Source of the DNA: Calcarisporiella thermophila CBS 279.70
Taxonomy: Eukaryota > Calcarisporiellomycota
Reading direction: 5' to 3'
Length of the DNA: 64,000 nucleotides
NCBI RefSeq assembly: GCF_041956535.1
Contig: NW_027192214.1
Span: 363,309-427,308 of the forward strand
Every line of letters starts with the position of its first letter. Positions within the stretch are counted from its first letter, which is position 1. The notes under the pieces are model-generated. The model ran no database searches and was not told where the DNA came from. It saw nothing but the letters and a program-made list of their open reading frames with translations. Position numbers and translations under genes: made by a program. Below, one piece after another: positions 1 through 9,672 of this stretch.

Positions 1-149
1 GAGTCATTTTCTTTAACCTCCCCATCCCTATTTAAACCCATCTATTTTGTCTTGTTGTCCTCACCAATTCCCTGAATTATAAAGATAAATTCCTTATTTT
101 TATCAAGATCCGGACACCCCTCCACACAAACCTCCTTTCGCCCGTAACA
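1..149. other. Flank of inverted-repeat element, no gene seen
   Basis: AT- and pyrimidine-rich sequence before the first terminal inverted repeat. I see no coding potential, RNA gene or recognisable repeat in it. Confidence 0.5.
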
Positions 150-1191
150 CGAAAGTTACAATAAAATTGGTTTTTGGTACGGGCAAGCCAAAACTCCCAA
201 ACCATTTGACAGTCACAACTCGCTCAGGATCGGGGGGATGGGGAAAAAGCACACACGGCAGAGTGGTGGGCAGTTGGGCCAGGTGACAAAAACCTCATGG
301 TTGTCCATCAACATACGACGATTCAATTTCTCGATCGCCTCGTCGAGTTTCCTGCCACGTTAAGAGTGATGAAATTGATCGGTCGAGCAACGCTTGGCAT
401 AAGCTCGAAGGTAACCAGCTTTTTGTATATAACTGGAGCCACCAGTTCCTCGAAGTGCTTAGCGAACCTCGCTACCACTTCGTCGAGATCTTGATCAAGC
501 GGTACTTGATCGATTTTGATTGTAAGCGCGGTGTTCGCTATGTCGAACAGAAGGTGTGTAGGGACAATCTTGTCCCCGATCACGAATCCTCCTTCAATGA
601 TGTTGTGGATGTCGTAGTCTTATTTAAATTGGATCGCCATCTCCGCGATGTCGCGTCGGGGGTTCTCATCGACAGCGATGATTGCGTCACCAAATTTGTT
701 GGCGACAGCGACAAAACCGTCTTCGCGATTAGCGATTCCAGTAAAGTTAAAAATGATAGCGTTCTTCACGGAGTACGCCCTTTTGATTGGCGGGTCAAAT
801 GAGGGGCGGTGTTGATGGTTGATTCCACGTTGAAGTGCTCGAGAGTAATTCATCCCCCCCCCCCCCCCGATCCTGTTTTTTTTCATTTCCTTTAAGGACG
901 CGGGAACTTGCGTCCTGTGGTTTATTTAATATATATTACAAATGTGAGATGTGCTTTCGGACATGCTTATTAAGTACTAGAAGAACATGGGATATAATTT
1001 AAAGAGTTCCGTGCTTGGAAATGTCGGATTGTTCTTGGCTTCTTCGAAATCGAAGGCTACTTCTTGGATGTCATCGATCCGGATTAGCGAGCTCTTTCCC
1101 CATCCCCCCGATCCTGAGCGAGTTGTGACTGTCAAATGGTTTGGGAGTTTTGGCTTGCCCGTACCAAAAACCAATTTTATTGTAACTTTCG
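150..1191. mobile_element. 1.04-kb element with 101-bp terminal inverted repeats
   Basis: Bases 150-250 are repeated as the reverse complement at 1091-1191 with about one mismatch over 101 bp. The right repeat stops 6 bp before the 5' end of the tRNA-Arg gene at 1198. The interior carries degenerate reading frames on the minus strand (see the pseudogene at 323-886). A further minus-strand stretch at about 980-1080 also looks protein-like (Asp/Glu-rich, with the motif IDDIQEVAFDFEEA). I see no clear target-site duplication. The size and long repeats suit a deleted derivative of a larger element. The class is not determined: the repeats alone do not separate a DNA transposon from a foldback copy of a retroelement. 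Confidence 0.75.
323..886 (-). pseudogene. Broken mobile-element protein, unknown family
   Basis: Two minus-strand open stretches, 886-623 and 619-323, are in the same frame and separated only by a TAA stop at 620-622. The peptide reads smoothly on both sides of it (AEMAIQFK, stop, DYDIHNIIEGGFVIGDK). This suggests one protein of about 190 residues with a single nonsense mutation. A run of 17 C at about 847-863 falls near its N terminus and could shift the frame. It lies wholly between the terminal inverted repeats at 150-250 and 1091-1191, so it probably belongs to that element. I do not recognise a domain; a gag-like or ORF1-like protein is a guess. Confidence 0.5.
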
Positions 1192-1197
1192 ATATAA

Positions 1198-1270
1198 GCT
1201 CATGTGGCGCAATGGATAGCGCGTTAGACTTCGGATCTAAAGGTTGCAGGTTCGAGTCCTGCCATGGGCG
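1198..1270 (+). tRNA. trnR-TCG: tRNA-Arg (anticodon TCG)
   Basis: A 73-nt cloverleaf. The acceptor stem GCTCATG pairs with CATGGGC (one G-T pair) and is followed by discriminator G. The D-arm is TGGCGCAATGGATAGCG. The anticodon loop is CTTCGGA with anticodon TCG. The T-arm has GGTTCGAGTCC. There is no intron. The 5' end is 6 bp from the terminal repeat of the upstream element. Confidence 0.93.
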
Positions 1271-2163
1271 CACAACTTTTGGGTTAATAGAGTTGAATTT
1301 TTTTGGTCGATAAATTTGTATGCTAGTTATTCGAACAATAGTAACAATACAAACTTCCGTCACTATCGAATACGATGGCTAGTAGTATCTGTTTCAATAA
1401 TATTGTTTTGATTTTCTGAGTGGAATTGAAATCAAGCCTCAAGCATTATATTGGCTTTTAGCTTTTCTACGCTGCATTAATTATTAGAGTTAGCACAAAT
1501 TATTAATTTTGATTAAACTTTACAATCTGTCCTCTTATAAACTCTCTATATCAGCCATAGTAATATATTTAGAAATAAAATTTAAATCATCTGAAATTGA
1601 GCTGGCTCAAGTAGATATTAATGGAAAGCTCCAAGTGCTAGTCTAGTAATTCTGCGATTCTTTTTGATGTTAAAACAAATATGTACTTAGACTCTCCAAT
1701 AGTCATTTTTGTGTATTTTCAGTGGGTGTAATTTTATTGGTTTTTTGACACGCGTAATAGACAAACAGTATATGGCTTATTACACGAGTCAAGCGGTAAT
1801 CGATAAATTGATACTATTTTAATTAATACAAAAACTTTGCTTTATGACAACTATTTTATCCTCAATCATATATTATTATTATATAAATAAAATAAAGGAA
1901 TAATATTTATTTTAGTGATTGTTTATAGTGTATTCAGATTTTATAAATAGTATCCATTGTAAAAGCTTTTAAGTGTTTAAGGTGGAATCCATAAAAGGCT
2001 AAATGCAACGAGAAAATAAAACAAGTATAAGAGTCATGTTATTCAATGATATCGGGCAGGTGAAGCATGCTAAAAATACTTTACCATACTAACCGTAACA
2101 CTAAAATCCTATAAATTCGACTCATTCCCATTGTACTTTCATAACACGTTTCTCACTGCGAAA
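1271..2163. other. AT-rich intergenic region, no gene seen
   Basis: About 890 bp of AT-rich sequence between tRNA-Arg and the secreted-protein gene. A TATA-like CTATAAAT near 2109 sits about 50 bp before the likely start codon and could serve that gene. Nothing else is supported. Confidence 0.5.
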
Positions 2164-2517
2164 ATGAAAAATTTTGTATTTGGTGCACTTATCTTTGTTT
2201 TCCTAGCCATCGTTTTGGCGACGCCTGCTGAAAAGATTAAGCAGGAAAAAGACAACTGCCTTTTTGAGTCACAGGAAAATAAGGGAGTGTATTTGATAGT
2301 GTGGCCAGAGTGCAATTACAAAGGAACACCCCAGAAATTGAGCTTAGTTGGCTGCCATGATGCGACGTCTTTACAAGTTGGCTCATGGAAAGCTCGCAAA
2401 GGATACAAAATAACCTGGTACGACTGGTACACCTGCCCTTCTGATTTAAAAATTCCTCTCTCCAGGAAGTGTAACAAGAAATATCAGCCTGGGTCGGTTA
2501 AAATCAAAAAGCAATAA
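2164..2517 (+). CDS. Small secreted protein, beta-gamma-crystallin-like
   Basis: A single-exon frame of 117 residues. I chose the ATG at 2164 rather than the in-frame ATG at 2131 because it gives a classic signal peptide: Met-Lys-Asn, then about 15 hydrophobic residues ending in IVLA, with cleavage likely before TPAEK. The mature part has six cysteines and two similar halves. One runs GVYLIVWPECNYKG to VGSWKA; the other runs GYKITWYDWYTC to QPGSVKI. Each has a hydrophobic strand with aromatic residues and ends in Gly-Ser-Val/Trp-Lys, which resembles paired Greek-key motifs of the beta-gamma-crystallin fold. That fold occurs in some secreted microbial proteins. The fold call is inference from pattern only; secretion is much better supported. 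It sits alone among repeats. Confidence 0.65.
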   Translation: MKNFVFGALIFVFLAIVLATPAEKIKQEKDNCLFESQENKGVYLIVWPECNYKGTPQKLSLVGCHDATSLQVGSWKARKGYKITWYDWYTCPSDLKIPLSRKCNKKYQPGSVKIKKQ

Positions 2518-3236
2518 TCTCTTTTCGATTGATATCTGTTACTTTGAGTCCAATTGTGCATTATTAGCAGTGTTAGCACTATATTAGTATTACTATTGTT
2601 TAATTAAGGTATTTGAGTGCTGAAGTCAGATCCAAACCAAAAAAATTTTTTATGAGTAATGTAATTTAATAAATATTGACATTCGGATACGTTTTAATCA
2701 AACAATATCATGGGTTATTCCTATAACTTCTCTCAAAGATTGACGTTACCTATGCAAAATTTTATATACCTATAATTATAATTATCTTTTGATCTAGAGT
2801 CGACTCTATTAGAGAGAAGCTTTATTGACACATTGCGTCTTCCATATGTGATTGGCGACTCTTCTAGTGAAAATAGAAATCTAAAACTATTTTCTGTCAA
2901 TTCGTTCCCTGTATTTTTTTTCTAAGCCATTCTCATATAAACGTAAAAAACAAAATATCGAATAGTCATAAATAAACTAAAATTTATAGAGGGAAAGAGG
3001 CATTTTACTCTAAACACGGAATCCACGGTAGTTAATAAATTCACTTACTGTACACCATCTCTATGCATCGGTTAATGGAAATATAAACTGCTTCCTCGGA
3101 TTTGCATAAATTTATCTAGGATACGATCTAGTCTATACGATTAGCATTTAATAATAGTAGTCTCTTTTATATCATTAAGTGGCAAAATAATTTAATAGAT
3201 ATTTTGTACAAATAAAAGTCAAAAATTAAAAAACTA
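2518..3236. other. AT-rich intergenic region, no gene seen
   Basis: About 720 bp of AT-rich sequence between the secreted-protein gene and tRNA-Tyr, with no supported coding or RNA feature. Confidence 0.5.
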
Positions 3237-3321
3237 TCCGGCCACCCGGATTCGAACCAGGGACCTAAAGATTGCTACTTATCACTACAGTCTTCCGCTC
3301 TACCAGCTGAGCTATAGCCGG
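3237..3321 (-). tRNA. trnY-GTA: tRNA-Tyr (anticodon GTA) with intron
   Basis: On the minus strand the acceptor stem CCGGCTA pairs with TGGCCGG, followed by discriminator A. The D-arm is TAGCTCAGCTGGTAGAGCGG and the T-arm is CTGGTTCGAATCC. The anticodon GTA is followed by an extra segment of roughly 11-13 nt, consistent with the intron typical of eukaryotic nuclear tRNA-Tyr. LINE-derived sequence begins about 65 bp upstream of its 5' end. Confidence 0.92.
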
Positions 3322-3385
3322 ATTTATTACACTTCAGGTTTTCTTTTTGAAAATATATATTATGATAATTTTAGAATTATTTTTA

Positions 3386-3739
3386 GGCCCCAACCGCTAT
3401 CTCTTCCCGCTGGGTAAATGTGTGCTAGCTGGCACAAAGATCAAGAAGTTCCGTACAAAAATCGGGAGTCTCTATAAGACAAGCAAAGGAGAGAATATCA
3501 CTCCGGAATGGAAAGAGACCTCAAGCGATTCCATCAATTGGGAGGTAGCTTGGATGTACTGGAAAAAGCGGCCGAGCGAACCCAAGCATAGGACACTAAG
3601 ATGGAGATTCTTGAAACACAGATTGGTGACAAACATCATCACTAGTAATTGGACAGGAGAACCTAATATTTGCAAGCGATGCACAACCAACGCAGTGGAA
3701 ACCATTAGTCATGCTTACCTGGAATGCCCGGCCATAAAT
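3386..3739 (+). mobile_element. 5'-truncated LINE fragment (zinc-knuckle end of ORF2)
   Basis: From 3402 this matches 61981-62319 almost base for base. It encodes the ORF2 C-terminal part with RPSEPKHRTLRWR and the zinc-binding CKRCTTNAVETISHAYLEC (reverse-transcriptase zinc-binding type). It breaks off at about 3739, where sequence from an earlier part of a LINE ORF2 (the reverse transcriptase) begins, so the two pieces are in the wrong order and are separate insertions or a rearrangement. Bases 3386-3401 (GGCCCCAACCGCTATC) recur at two other fragment boundaries. Confidence 0.8.
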
Positions 3740-3747
3740 GAAAACTA

Positions 3748-5902
3748 TTATCAACCCATCACAGACTGGCTTTATCAGAGGGAGGAATATATCTGAAAAC
3801 ACCATGACCATCAACCAGATACTCAACCTCGCAAAAATAGAGGAATTAAACGGGGCGCTCATCCTTCTGGACAACGAAAAAGCGTATGATAGGATAGACC
3901 GAGGATGACTCATGGAATGCCTTAGAGTCTTCGGGTTTGGGGTGAAGTTTACACGTCTAATCGCATCTATATACAAGGAAAACACAGCGGCAGTCATCAT
4001 TAACAATCACATCACTCTACCCTTTCTGGTCAACCAAGGAGTACGTCAGGGCGACCCTTTATCACCCCTGCTCTATAACATTGCCATAGAACCCCTTCTG
4101 ATAAAATTAAGAGCGATCCTTACTGGAATCACTATCCCGAGAGTCACTAACATTGTCACCACAGCCTTCGCGGATGATATTACAGTTGCGGTAGCAAACC
4201 AGCAAGACATAGACACCCTCTCAAAGACACTCGCCGATTTCCAGAGAGCCTCTAACTCCAAAATCAATTACCACAAGTCAGAAGCCGTCCCTCTTTCGTC
4301 GACAGCCAGAGCAACCCTTTCGCCACCATGTGACTTCATCCATGAAGAAGGGACATTCACTCTCCTTGGAATACCATTCAACACCAAAAAGATCTTTCCA
4401 GGCGATGAATATTTTGAAGAACTGCTCACCAGACTGCGGAAAACAGTTAAAACGTGGGGATTAAGAACTCTCTCCTTGAATGGAAAAGCTCTCTTGATTA
4501 ACTCGAAACAGTTATCCAAACTATGGTACACGGCAAAATTGATCCCCCTCCAGCCAAATTCTTGAAACAGCTGGACACAATCATTAGAGACTTCCTATGG
4601 GATAAAAAGCGCCCGCAAATCGCCCTGAGTACAATGCAGCAGCCATCAGGATTTGGATTAGGCCTCATCAACCCCAAACATCAAGTCGACGCAATTTTAG
4701 CCTGGTGGTTCCAACACATTGCCACAACCTCGTTTTGCAGACAACCCTGGGCAAGCCTAGCAATCTACATACTGGAAAAACATTACACTCCCAACGCGCT
4801 GGGAATGGGCATCCTAGCCACCCGTTACACCCAACACAAGCTGATGAGGAAGGACGGTTTATGGCCACACCTCGTAAGAGTGTGGCAGAGTTTAGGTGGA
4901 AAACTGGATTTAACCAAAAGATACAGATTCACCCTAGATGAAGTACTCCCACTCCCCATTGGTAACAATTCCTATTTTACTATAGAAGGAGCACCAGTGA
5001 AAGGGAAGGCAGAAAAATTCGGGCTAGCGAAATTGGAAGATTTCTTCAAACCGCACAGAGACAATATCTACCAACCGATGATCGAACCCGAGGTGCACGC
5101 CCTAGTCGCAAGGAACCCTGACAGATACTCAAGGGAATTCAGAGAACATTATCTCGATATTCACCTACTATGGAGGAGAAAGCTGCTCCGCCTAGACGAA
5201 AGACTCGCCGAGACTCTCACACAACGAATCCCTCCTGTCAGTAACAAACACAATTTTCCTTTAACAAAATGTTCTATTGCAGGGATTGAGACCACCGCTT
5301 ACACCACCAAAGCTGGGAGACTATACAAGCAGGATGCGCCAACCATAATCACCGAGGAATGGAAAGACGTTTCCAATGATGTTGACAGATGGACGAAGGC
5401 ATGGGCTAGGTGGAAAAGTCGTCCGTCAGAACCCAAGCACAGAACCCTTCGCTGGAGACTTATGAAGCATAAAATAGTTACCGGAATCATCACTAGAAAA
5501 TGGACTGGGGATCCTAACACTTGCAAAAGGTGTTCCCTAGGGATACCCGAAACAATCGCACATGCTTTTCTAGACTGCCCAGCTATCGCGCAACTTTGGC
5601 AAAGAGTTGATGAGACAAACTGCCGAATAATTGGAATACCGCCACACGAATCCACGAAAGAAGACAGACTGTCTAGACAAGACAAACAAATAAGTCAACG
5701 CTTCAACGAAGTGGTTGCTATGAGCCACGACATAGCCCTGTGGATAATATACCGCTCGAGACTTGAATTAGTGCTGGACGATGTCCAACCCAATCCGGTA
5801 GCCATAACCAAACAATTTGACCACGAACTACAGCGAGGAATAAAGTCCAAGTGGTGGATGGCAATGAAGCAGAATCGGAAAAGAGACTTCATCGATAAAT
5901 AG
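3748..5902 (+). pseudogene. LINE ORF2 reverse transcriptase, broken
   Basis: The frame opens in the reverse-transcriptase domain with PSQTGFIRGRNISENT, then motif A as ILLDNEKAYDRI, the motif GVRQGDPLSPLLYN, and the catalytic FADD in VTTAFADDITVA. It continues through the thumb region into the C-terminal zinc-binding motif CKRCSLGIPETIAHAFLDC at about 5520-5577. It is disabled by an in-frame TGA at 3906-3908 and a frameshift near 4540-4565, where the frame starting at 3912 passes to one running to 5902. The endonuclease half is missing, so this is a 5'-truncated non-LTR retrotransposon copy. It belongs to a family related to, but distinct from, the fragment just upstream. A pyrimidine-rich 3' UTR follows to about 6310. 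Confidence 0.88.
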
Positions 5903-6310
5903 TCAAGTGGAAACTGGGTGAACATCATAGATGATTCTGTGATTTTCATCCAGGACACCTCTGAAGATCAAATCCCAGTCCCAACTCCGGCTTGAGAACT
6001 GCACCCAACCCTTCACCGCTGTATATTAATACCATCTCCTTTATCGTTCTTCTCCCTACCTTTCCTTTTTTTTTCTCCTTTCCTCTTCCTTCTTTTACTT
6101 TTTCAATCCTTCCCTTCTCTTCATTATTTCATGTATATAAGCAGCCTATCTTAATACCATTGCACACAACTTTTTATCCCTCCCTCTTACAGTTATTCCT
6201 ATCCCCTTCTTTATTAAGCTAATTTCTGGTTCCATACTTTCCCAGCTCTTTCCTCATCACCTTTTCTTTCTTCCTTTTACACTTAAATCCTTTTCTTTCT
6301 TTCTTGCTTT
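5903..6310 (+). other. LINE 3' UTR, pyrimidine-rich
   Basis: C/T-rich sequence following the ORF2 stop. It is cut by the DIRS-like element at 6311. The sequence after the right arm (8500-8600) carries an AATAAA-type tail and A-run that resembles the 3' end of another LINE copy at about 62870-62925, so it is probably the remainder of this UTR. Confidence 0.5.
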
Positions 6311-6655
6311 TTGCAGAATTTGGAGGATAGAAGGAAAAAGCAAGAAAGATGATGAGGCCGTTTTATTGGACAAATGAGCTACTTCCAGAGAATTTGCATA
6401 GAAAATTAAAGAAATTTAAAGAAAAATAAAGAAAAAATCTGAGAATAAATCAAGAGTATAAAAAGCTATCGTTTCCCAAGTGCAACTTCTTGGCCGTTTT
6501 TTGAGCTGGCATACTTCCGTTTGAGAAATGGAGCCCTCGTCCACGCAAGCAACAAATCAGCACGCGAATACTGAAGGATCTCTCTTGGCACTACTCTCTC
6601 CAGTGCCTATCCGCGAGAGACATCAGTGGACGCCAGCGGACGATATAGCGGACGC
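6311..6655 (+). repeat. Left arm of 345-bp inverted repeat
   Basis: Reverse complement of 8155-8499. It contains a TATA-like TATAAAAAG near 6457 and the start codon of the ORF1-like frame at 6528, so the arm carries a promoter-like segment and the first 40 or so codons. Confidence 0.9.
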
Positions 6656-6866
6656 GATTGGGCTCAAAACACCGTTCGCACCGGAGTCCATCCTCACGTC
6701 TGAGGAGCGGCAAATAATATGGGACAGCAGTCCCCCCCGATCAGACCTCAAGTATGACGCATCTCTGATGAACCCGGCACAGCAACCACAAGTCACTTCG
6801 TCGAACAGAGCAAAAAACTGGAAAAAGACGGGCGGGGCAAAACAGCCCTCCCCGTCCAATGTTTAG
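6528..6866 (+). CDS. ORF1 (gag-like) of the DIRS-like element
   Basis: 112 residues, beginning MEPSSTQATNQHANTEG inside the left inverted repeat and ending at TAG. The last bases overlap an ATG in another frame at 6859 (ATGTTTAG), as in compact retroelements where the next frame starts at the end of the first. There is no recognisable domain. DIRS elements carry a gag-like first ORF in this position, which is the basis for the call. The right arm carries an antisense copy of the first 40 codons, which then runs into unrelated sequence, so only this copy is likely to have been functional. Confidence 0.5.
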   Translation: MEPSSTQATNQHANTEGSLLALLSPVPIRERHQWTPADDIADAIGLKTPFAPESILTSEERQIIWDSSPPRSDLKYDASLMNPAQQPQVTSSNRAKNWKKTGGAKQPSPSNV

Positions 6867-6919
6867 CTTCCGACGCAAGCCCACGACAGGTAGAGCCACG
6901 CGTACCGGTCGGGGGACGT

Positions 6920-8154
6920 TTGCGAAAATTCAGAAACGCGTGGCGAGGAATCCCCGCCCCTCTATGGATACGCAAGATAATCAGAGAAGGTTACAAAATC
7001 CAATTCTGGAAGGNNNNNNNNNNNNNNNNNNNNNNNNNNNNNNNNNNNNNNNNNNNNNNNNNNNNNNNNNNNNNNNNNNNNNNNNNNNNNNNNNNNNNNN
7101 NNNNNNNNNNNNNNNNNNNNNNNNNNNNNNNNNNNNNNNNNNNNNNNNNNNNNNNNNNNNNNNNNNNNNNNNNNNNNNNNNNNNNNNNNNNNNNNNNNNN
7201 NNNNNNNNNNNNNNNNNNNNNNNNNNNNNNNNNNNNNNNNNNNNNNNNNNNNNNNNNNNNNNNNNNNNNNNNNNNNNNNNNNNNNNNNNNNNNNNNNNNN
7301 NNNNNNNNNNNNNNNNNNNNNNNNNNNNNNNNNNNNNNNNNNNNNNNNNNNNNNNNNNNNNNNNNNNNNNNNNNNNNNNNNNNNNNNNNNNNNNNNNNNN
7401 NNNNNNNNNNNNNNNNNNNNNNNNNNNNNNNNNNNNNNNNNNNNNNNNNNNNNNNNNNNNNNNNNNNNNNNNNNNNNNNNNNNNNNNNNNNNNNNNNNNN
7501 NNNNNNNNNNNNNNNNNNNNNNNNNNNNNNNNNNNNNNNNNNNNNNNNNNNNNNNNNNNNNNNNNNNNNNNNNNNNNNNNNNNNNNNNNNNNNNNNNNNN
7601 NNNNNNNNNNNNNNNNNNNNNNNNNNNNNNNNNNNNNNNNNNNNNNNNNNNNNNNNNNNNNNNNNNNNNNNNNNNNNNNNNNNNNNNNNNNNNNNNNNNN
7701 NNNNNNNNNNNNNNNNNNNNNNNNNNNNNNNNNNNNNNNNNNNNNNNNNNNNNNNNNNNNNNNNNNNNNNNNNNNNNNNNNNNNNNNNNNNNNNNNNNNN
7801 NNNNNNNNNNNNNNNNNNNNNNNNNNNNNNNNNNNNNNNNNNNNNNNNNNNNNNNNNNNNNNNNNNNNNNNNNNNNNNNNNNNNNNNNNNNNNNNNNNNN
7901 NNNNNNTCCACACCCGGGAAATGACTCTCAACCTTCCGCGGAAGAAAGTCAGGGATATATCCAGGGTAGCGCTCAGGCTCTACAAGACCAGAGTAACTAC
8001 CCCTCGGCAGCTCGCTGCATTCCTGGGAACTACGAATGCAGCCTGCCCCGCGGTCATGCCGGGGAGGCTGTTCGCTCGCACACTAATGATGGCGTTATCT
8101 TCAGCTCTGAACGCCAATCCCGACTGGGATACCCCATTCACAATACCGGAGGAA
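6920..8154 (+). pseudogene. DIRS-type reverse transcriptase, gapped and truncated
   Basis: Before the gap, the frame from 6920 gives a peptide typical of the N terminus of DIRS reverse transcriptases (W..R.I..GY.I.F). After the gap, LNLPRKKV, RQLAAFLGT and PAVMPGRLFARTL match the end of the reverse transcriptase and the start of RNase H. The two sides are about 290 codons apart counting the 893-bp gap, which suits one reverse-transcriptase domain. The frame is cut by the right inverted repeat. The active-site region is hidden in the gap, and the frame relation across it is unknown. Confidence 0.6.
7014..7906. other. Assembly gap (893 N)
   Basis: A run of N. It lies inside the DIRS-like element between long inverted repeats, which is where assemblers fail. 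Translated frames that cross it are not evidence of coding. Confidence 1.
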
Positions 8155-8499
8155 GCGTCCGCTATATCGTCCGCTGGCGTCCACTGATGTCTCTCGCGGA
8201 TAGGCACTAGAGAGAGTAGTGCCAAGAGAGATCCTTCAGTATTCGCGTGCTGATTTGTTGCTTGCGTGGACGAGGGCTCCATTTCTCAAACGGAAGTATG
8301 CCAGCTCAAAAAACGGCCAAGGAGTTGCACTTGGGAAACGACAGCTTTTTATACTCTTGATTTATTCTCAGATTTTTTCTTTATTTTTCTTTAAATTTCT
8401 TTAATTTTCTATGCAAATTCTCTGGAAGTAGCTCATTTGTCCAATAAAACGGCCTCATCATCTTTCTTGCTTTTTCCTTCTATCCTCCAAATTCTGCAA
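8155..8499 (-). repeat. Right arm of 345-bp inverted repeat
   Basis: Reverse complement of 6311-6655. On the minus strand it begins a 100-residue frame (8282-7980) identical to the ORF1 N terminus apart from one Pro-to-Leu change, then diverges at the inner edge of the arm. Confidence 0.9.
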
Positions 8500-8601
8500 G
8501 GTAGGCCAGGAGCATTACCTGGATGATTTTGACGTAGAAGCTACCCTACCTTTTTAACAGGATAGGATACTTTTCAATAAAGGTCCTTTGTTAAAAAAAA
8601 A
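8500..8601 (+). mobile_element. LINE 3' tail with A-run
   Basis: Ends in GGATACTTTTCAATAAAGGTCC, then TTTGTTAAAAAAAAA. Similar endings occur at 62880-62925 and 63185-63220, each followed by an A-rich tract, marking the 3' terminus of one LINE family. The block GGCCAGGAGCATTACCTGG at about 8505 recurs, diverged, at about 9448, and TTTTGACG..AGCTACCCTACC recurs at about 59437. Confidence 0.65.
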
Positions 8602-9340
8602 GGCCACAACCGCTATCACCCGGTTATGACCCGAAATGTACCCGCTGTAACGCTCCGAGGGATACCATCCGTCACACCTTCTTCGAATGTCCCGAACTCA
8701 CGTCAGTGTGGCATTGGGCGGAGAGGTGTATCAACACCATCTCAGGCCCCCTAAACACTCAGGTGCTGAACCCCAGGAATCTCGTACTTGGCGACCTACC
8801 AGAAGCCCCAAGGATAGTAAGACACGCGGCTCAAATCGTCTTCGATTCGGTGTTATGGCAAATCCATCGGGATCGCATTGCCTTTCATTTTGAAAACACT
8901 CGAGCCTCATCCGAAACCATCATCAATCGGGCCAAGCTGGATATTGAGGAGGCTATAGGAGCCGAACTAACAAGAGCCCGAATAAAGCGACAAATTGAAC
9001 AGTTCCGAAGCAGGTGGTGTAAAATGGGCGCGGTGAAAGGAGCTAATAGAGTGGCTCTAGAACTGGACTGACGCAGTAGCCCCGACTACTAGCCCTTCTC
9101 TTTCTTCATATCTCTCTCTCCATATCACCTATCAAGTCGTTCCCTAATACCCACAGTTCGTTGAGTTTTATTTCTCATCTACCCATTTGAGGAGAAAATT
9201 TGACATGATCAATTTACCCCGAATTGCAATATCGCGTTAATTTCTAGTTTTTATCTCATTTTATTACTTGTAATAATGTAACGATTGTATTTTAGAGTCT
9301 TATTAAACAATAAAGACTCACTTTTGATCAAAAAAAAAAA
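8602..9340 (+). mobile_element. Second-family LINE 3' fragment
   Basis: A 5'-truncated copy beginning with GGCCACAACCGCTATC. From 8619 it encodes the zinc-binding end of ORF2 (CTRCNAPRDTIRHTFFEC). The frame continues as WHWAERCINTISG and HAAQIVFDSVLWQIHRDRI to a stop at 9071. The 3' UTR ends at an AATAAAG signal and a run of 12 A at about 9330-9341. The C-terminal part resembles 61446-61706, so this family has at least two copies in the window. It follows directly on the A-tail of the previous LINE copy. Confidence 0.8.
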
Positions 9341-9341
9341 A

Positions 9342-9672
9342 GCCTCAGCCGCTATCAATAGCATAGCAACAAGCAAGTAATATCGAGCGTCTCCAAAAAT
9401 AGGTAGCAAAAATATTTTTAGGAGAAATCCAGTCATAAAAATGGGAGGCCAGGGGCAGTACCTGGGTGATTTTGACGTATAAGTTTACCCTTCCATTCCC
9501 TCCAGAAAAAATATCGAGTGGATGTAAAAAATACATCCCAAGGGAGAAAAAAAAGTGGTTTTTTAATTCTGCTACAGGAAGTACCACAATTCATTTACAA
9601 GATTGCATTGAAGCTATGAAAGCACCTTTTCCAGATATTTCACAGCCTCTTAAAAATGTCATTTTGCGTTGA
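9342..9672 (+). mobile_element. Degenerate repeat fragments
   Basis: Starts with GCCTCAGCCGCTATC directly after an A-run, the third occurrence of this boundary sequence. At about 9446-9500 it contains a diverged copy of the block found at 8503-8560. The frame at 9466-9672 (CKKYIPREKKKWFFNSATGS) looks protein-like but has no clear start or family, and is probably a remnant of another element. Confidence 0.4.

Larger units (their letters stand above)
6311..8499 (+). mobile_element. DIRS-like retroelement with 345-bp inverted repeats
   Basis: The left arm 6311-6655 and right arm 8155-8499 are reverse complements over 345 bp with only about two mismatches. Between them lie an ORF1-like frame and pieces of a reverse transcriptase of DIRS type. 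One is WIRKIIREGYKIQFWK before the gap. The other is LNLPRKKVRDISR, then TPRQLAAFLGT and PAVMPGRLFAR after it, the junction of reverse transcriptase and RNase H in tyrosine-recombinase retroelements. The right arm starts inside the RNase H region (after NPDWDTPFTIPEEA), so most of RNase H and any tyrosine recombinase are missing. It appears to have inserted into a LINE 3' UTR. The near-identical arms suggest a recent event, though the gap leaves an assembly artefact possible. Confidence 0.7.

Noticed and set aside
977-1363. Minus-strand 128-residue frame over tRNA-Arg
   Set aside because: It runs through the tRNA gene and a terminal repeat; only the short part near 980-1080 looks protein-like and was noted under the element.
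6859-8187. Long frames on both strands crossing the 893-bp gap
   Set aside because: Most of their length is N. Only the flanking real sequence was used as evidence.
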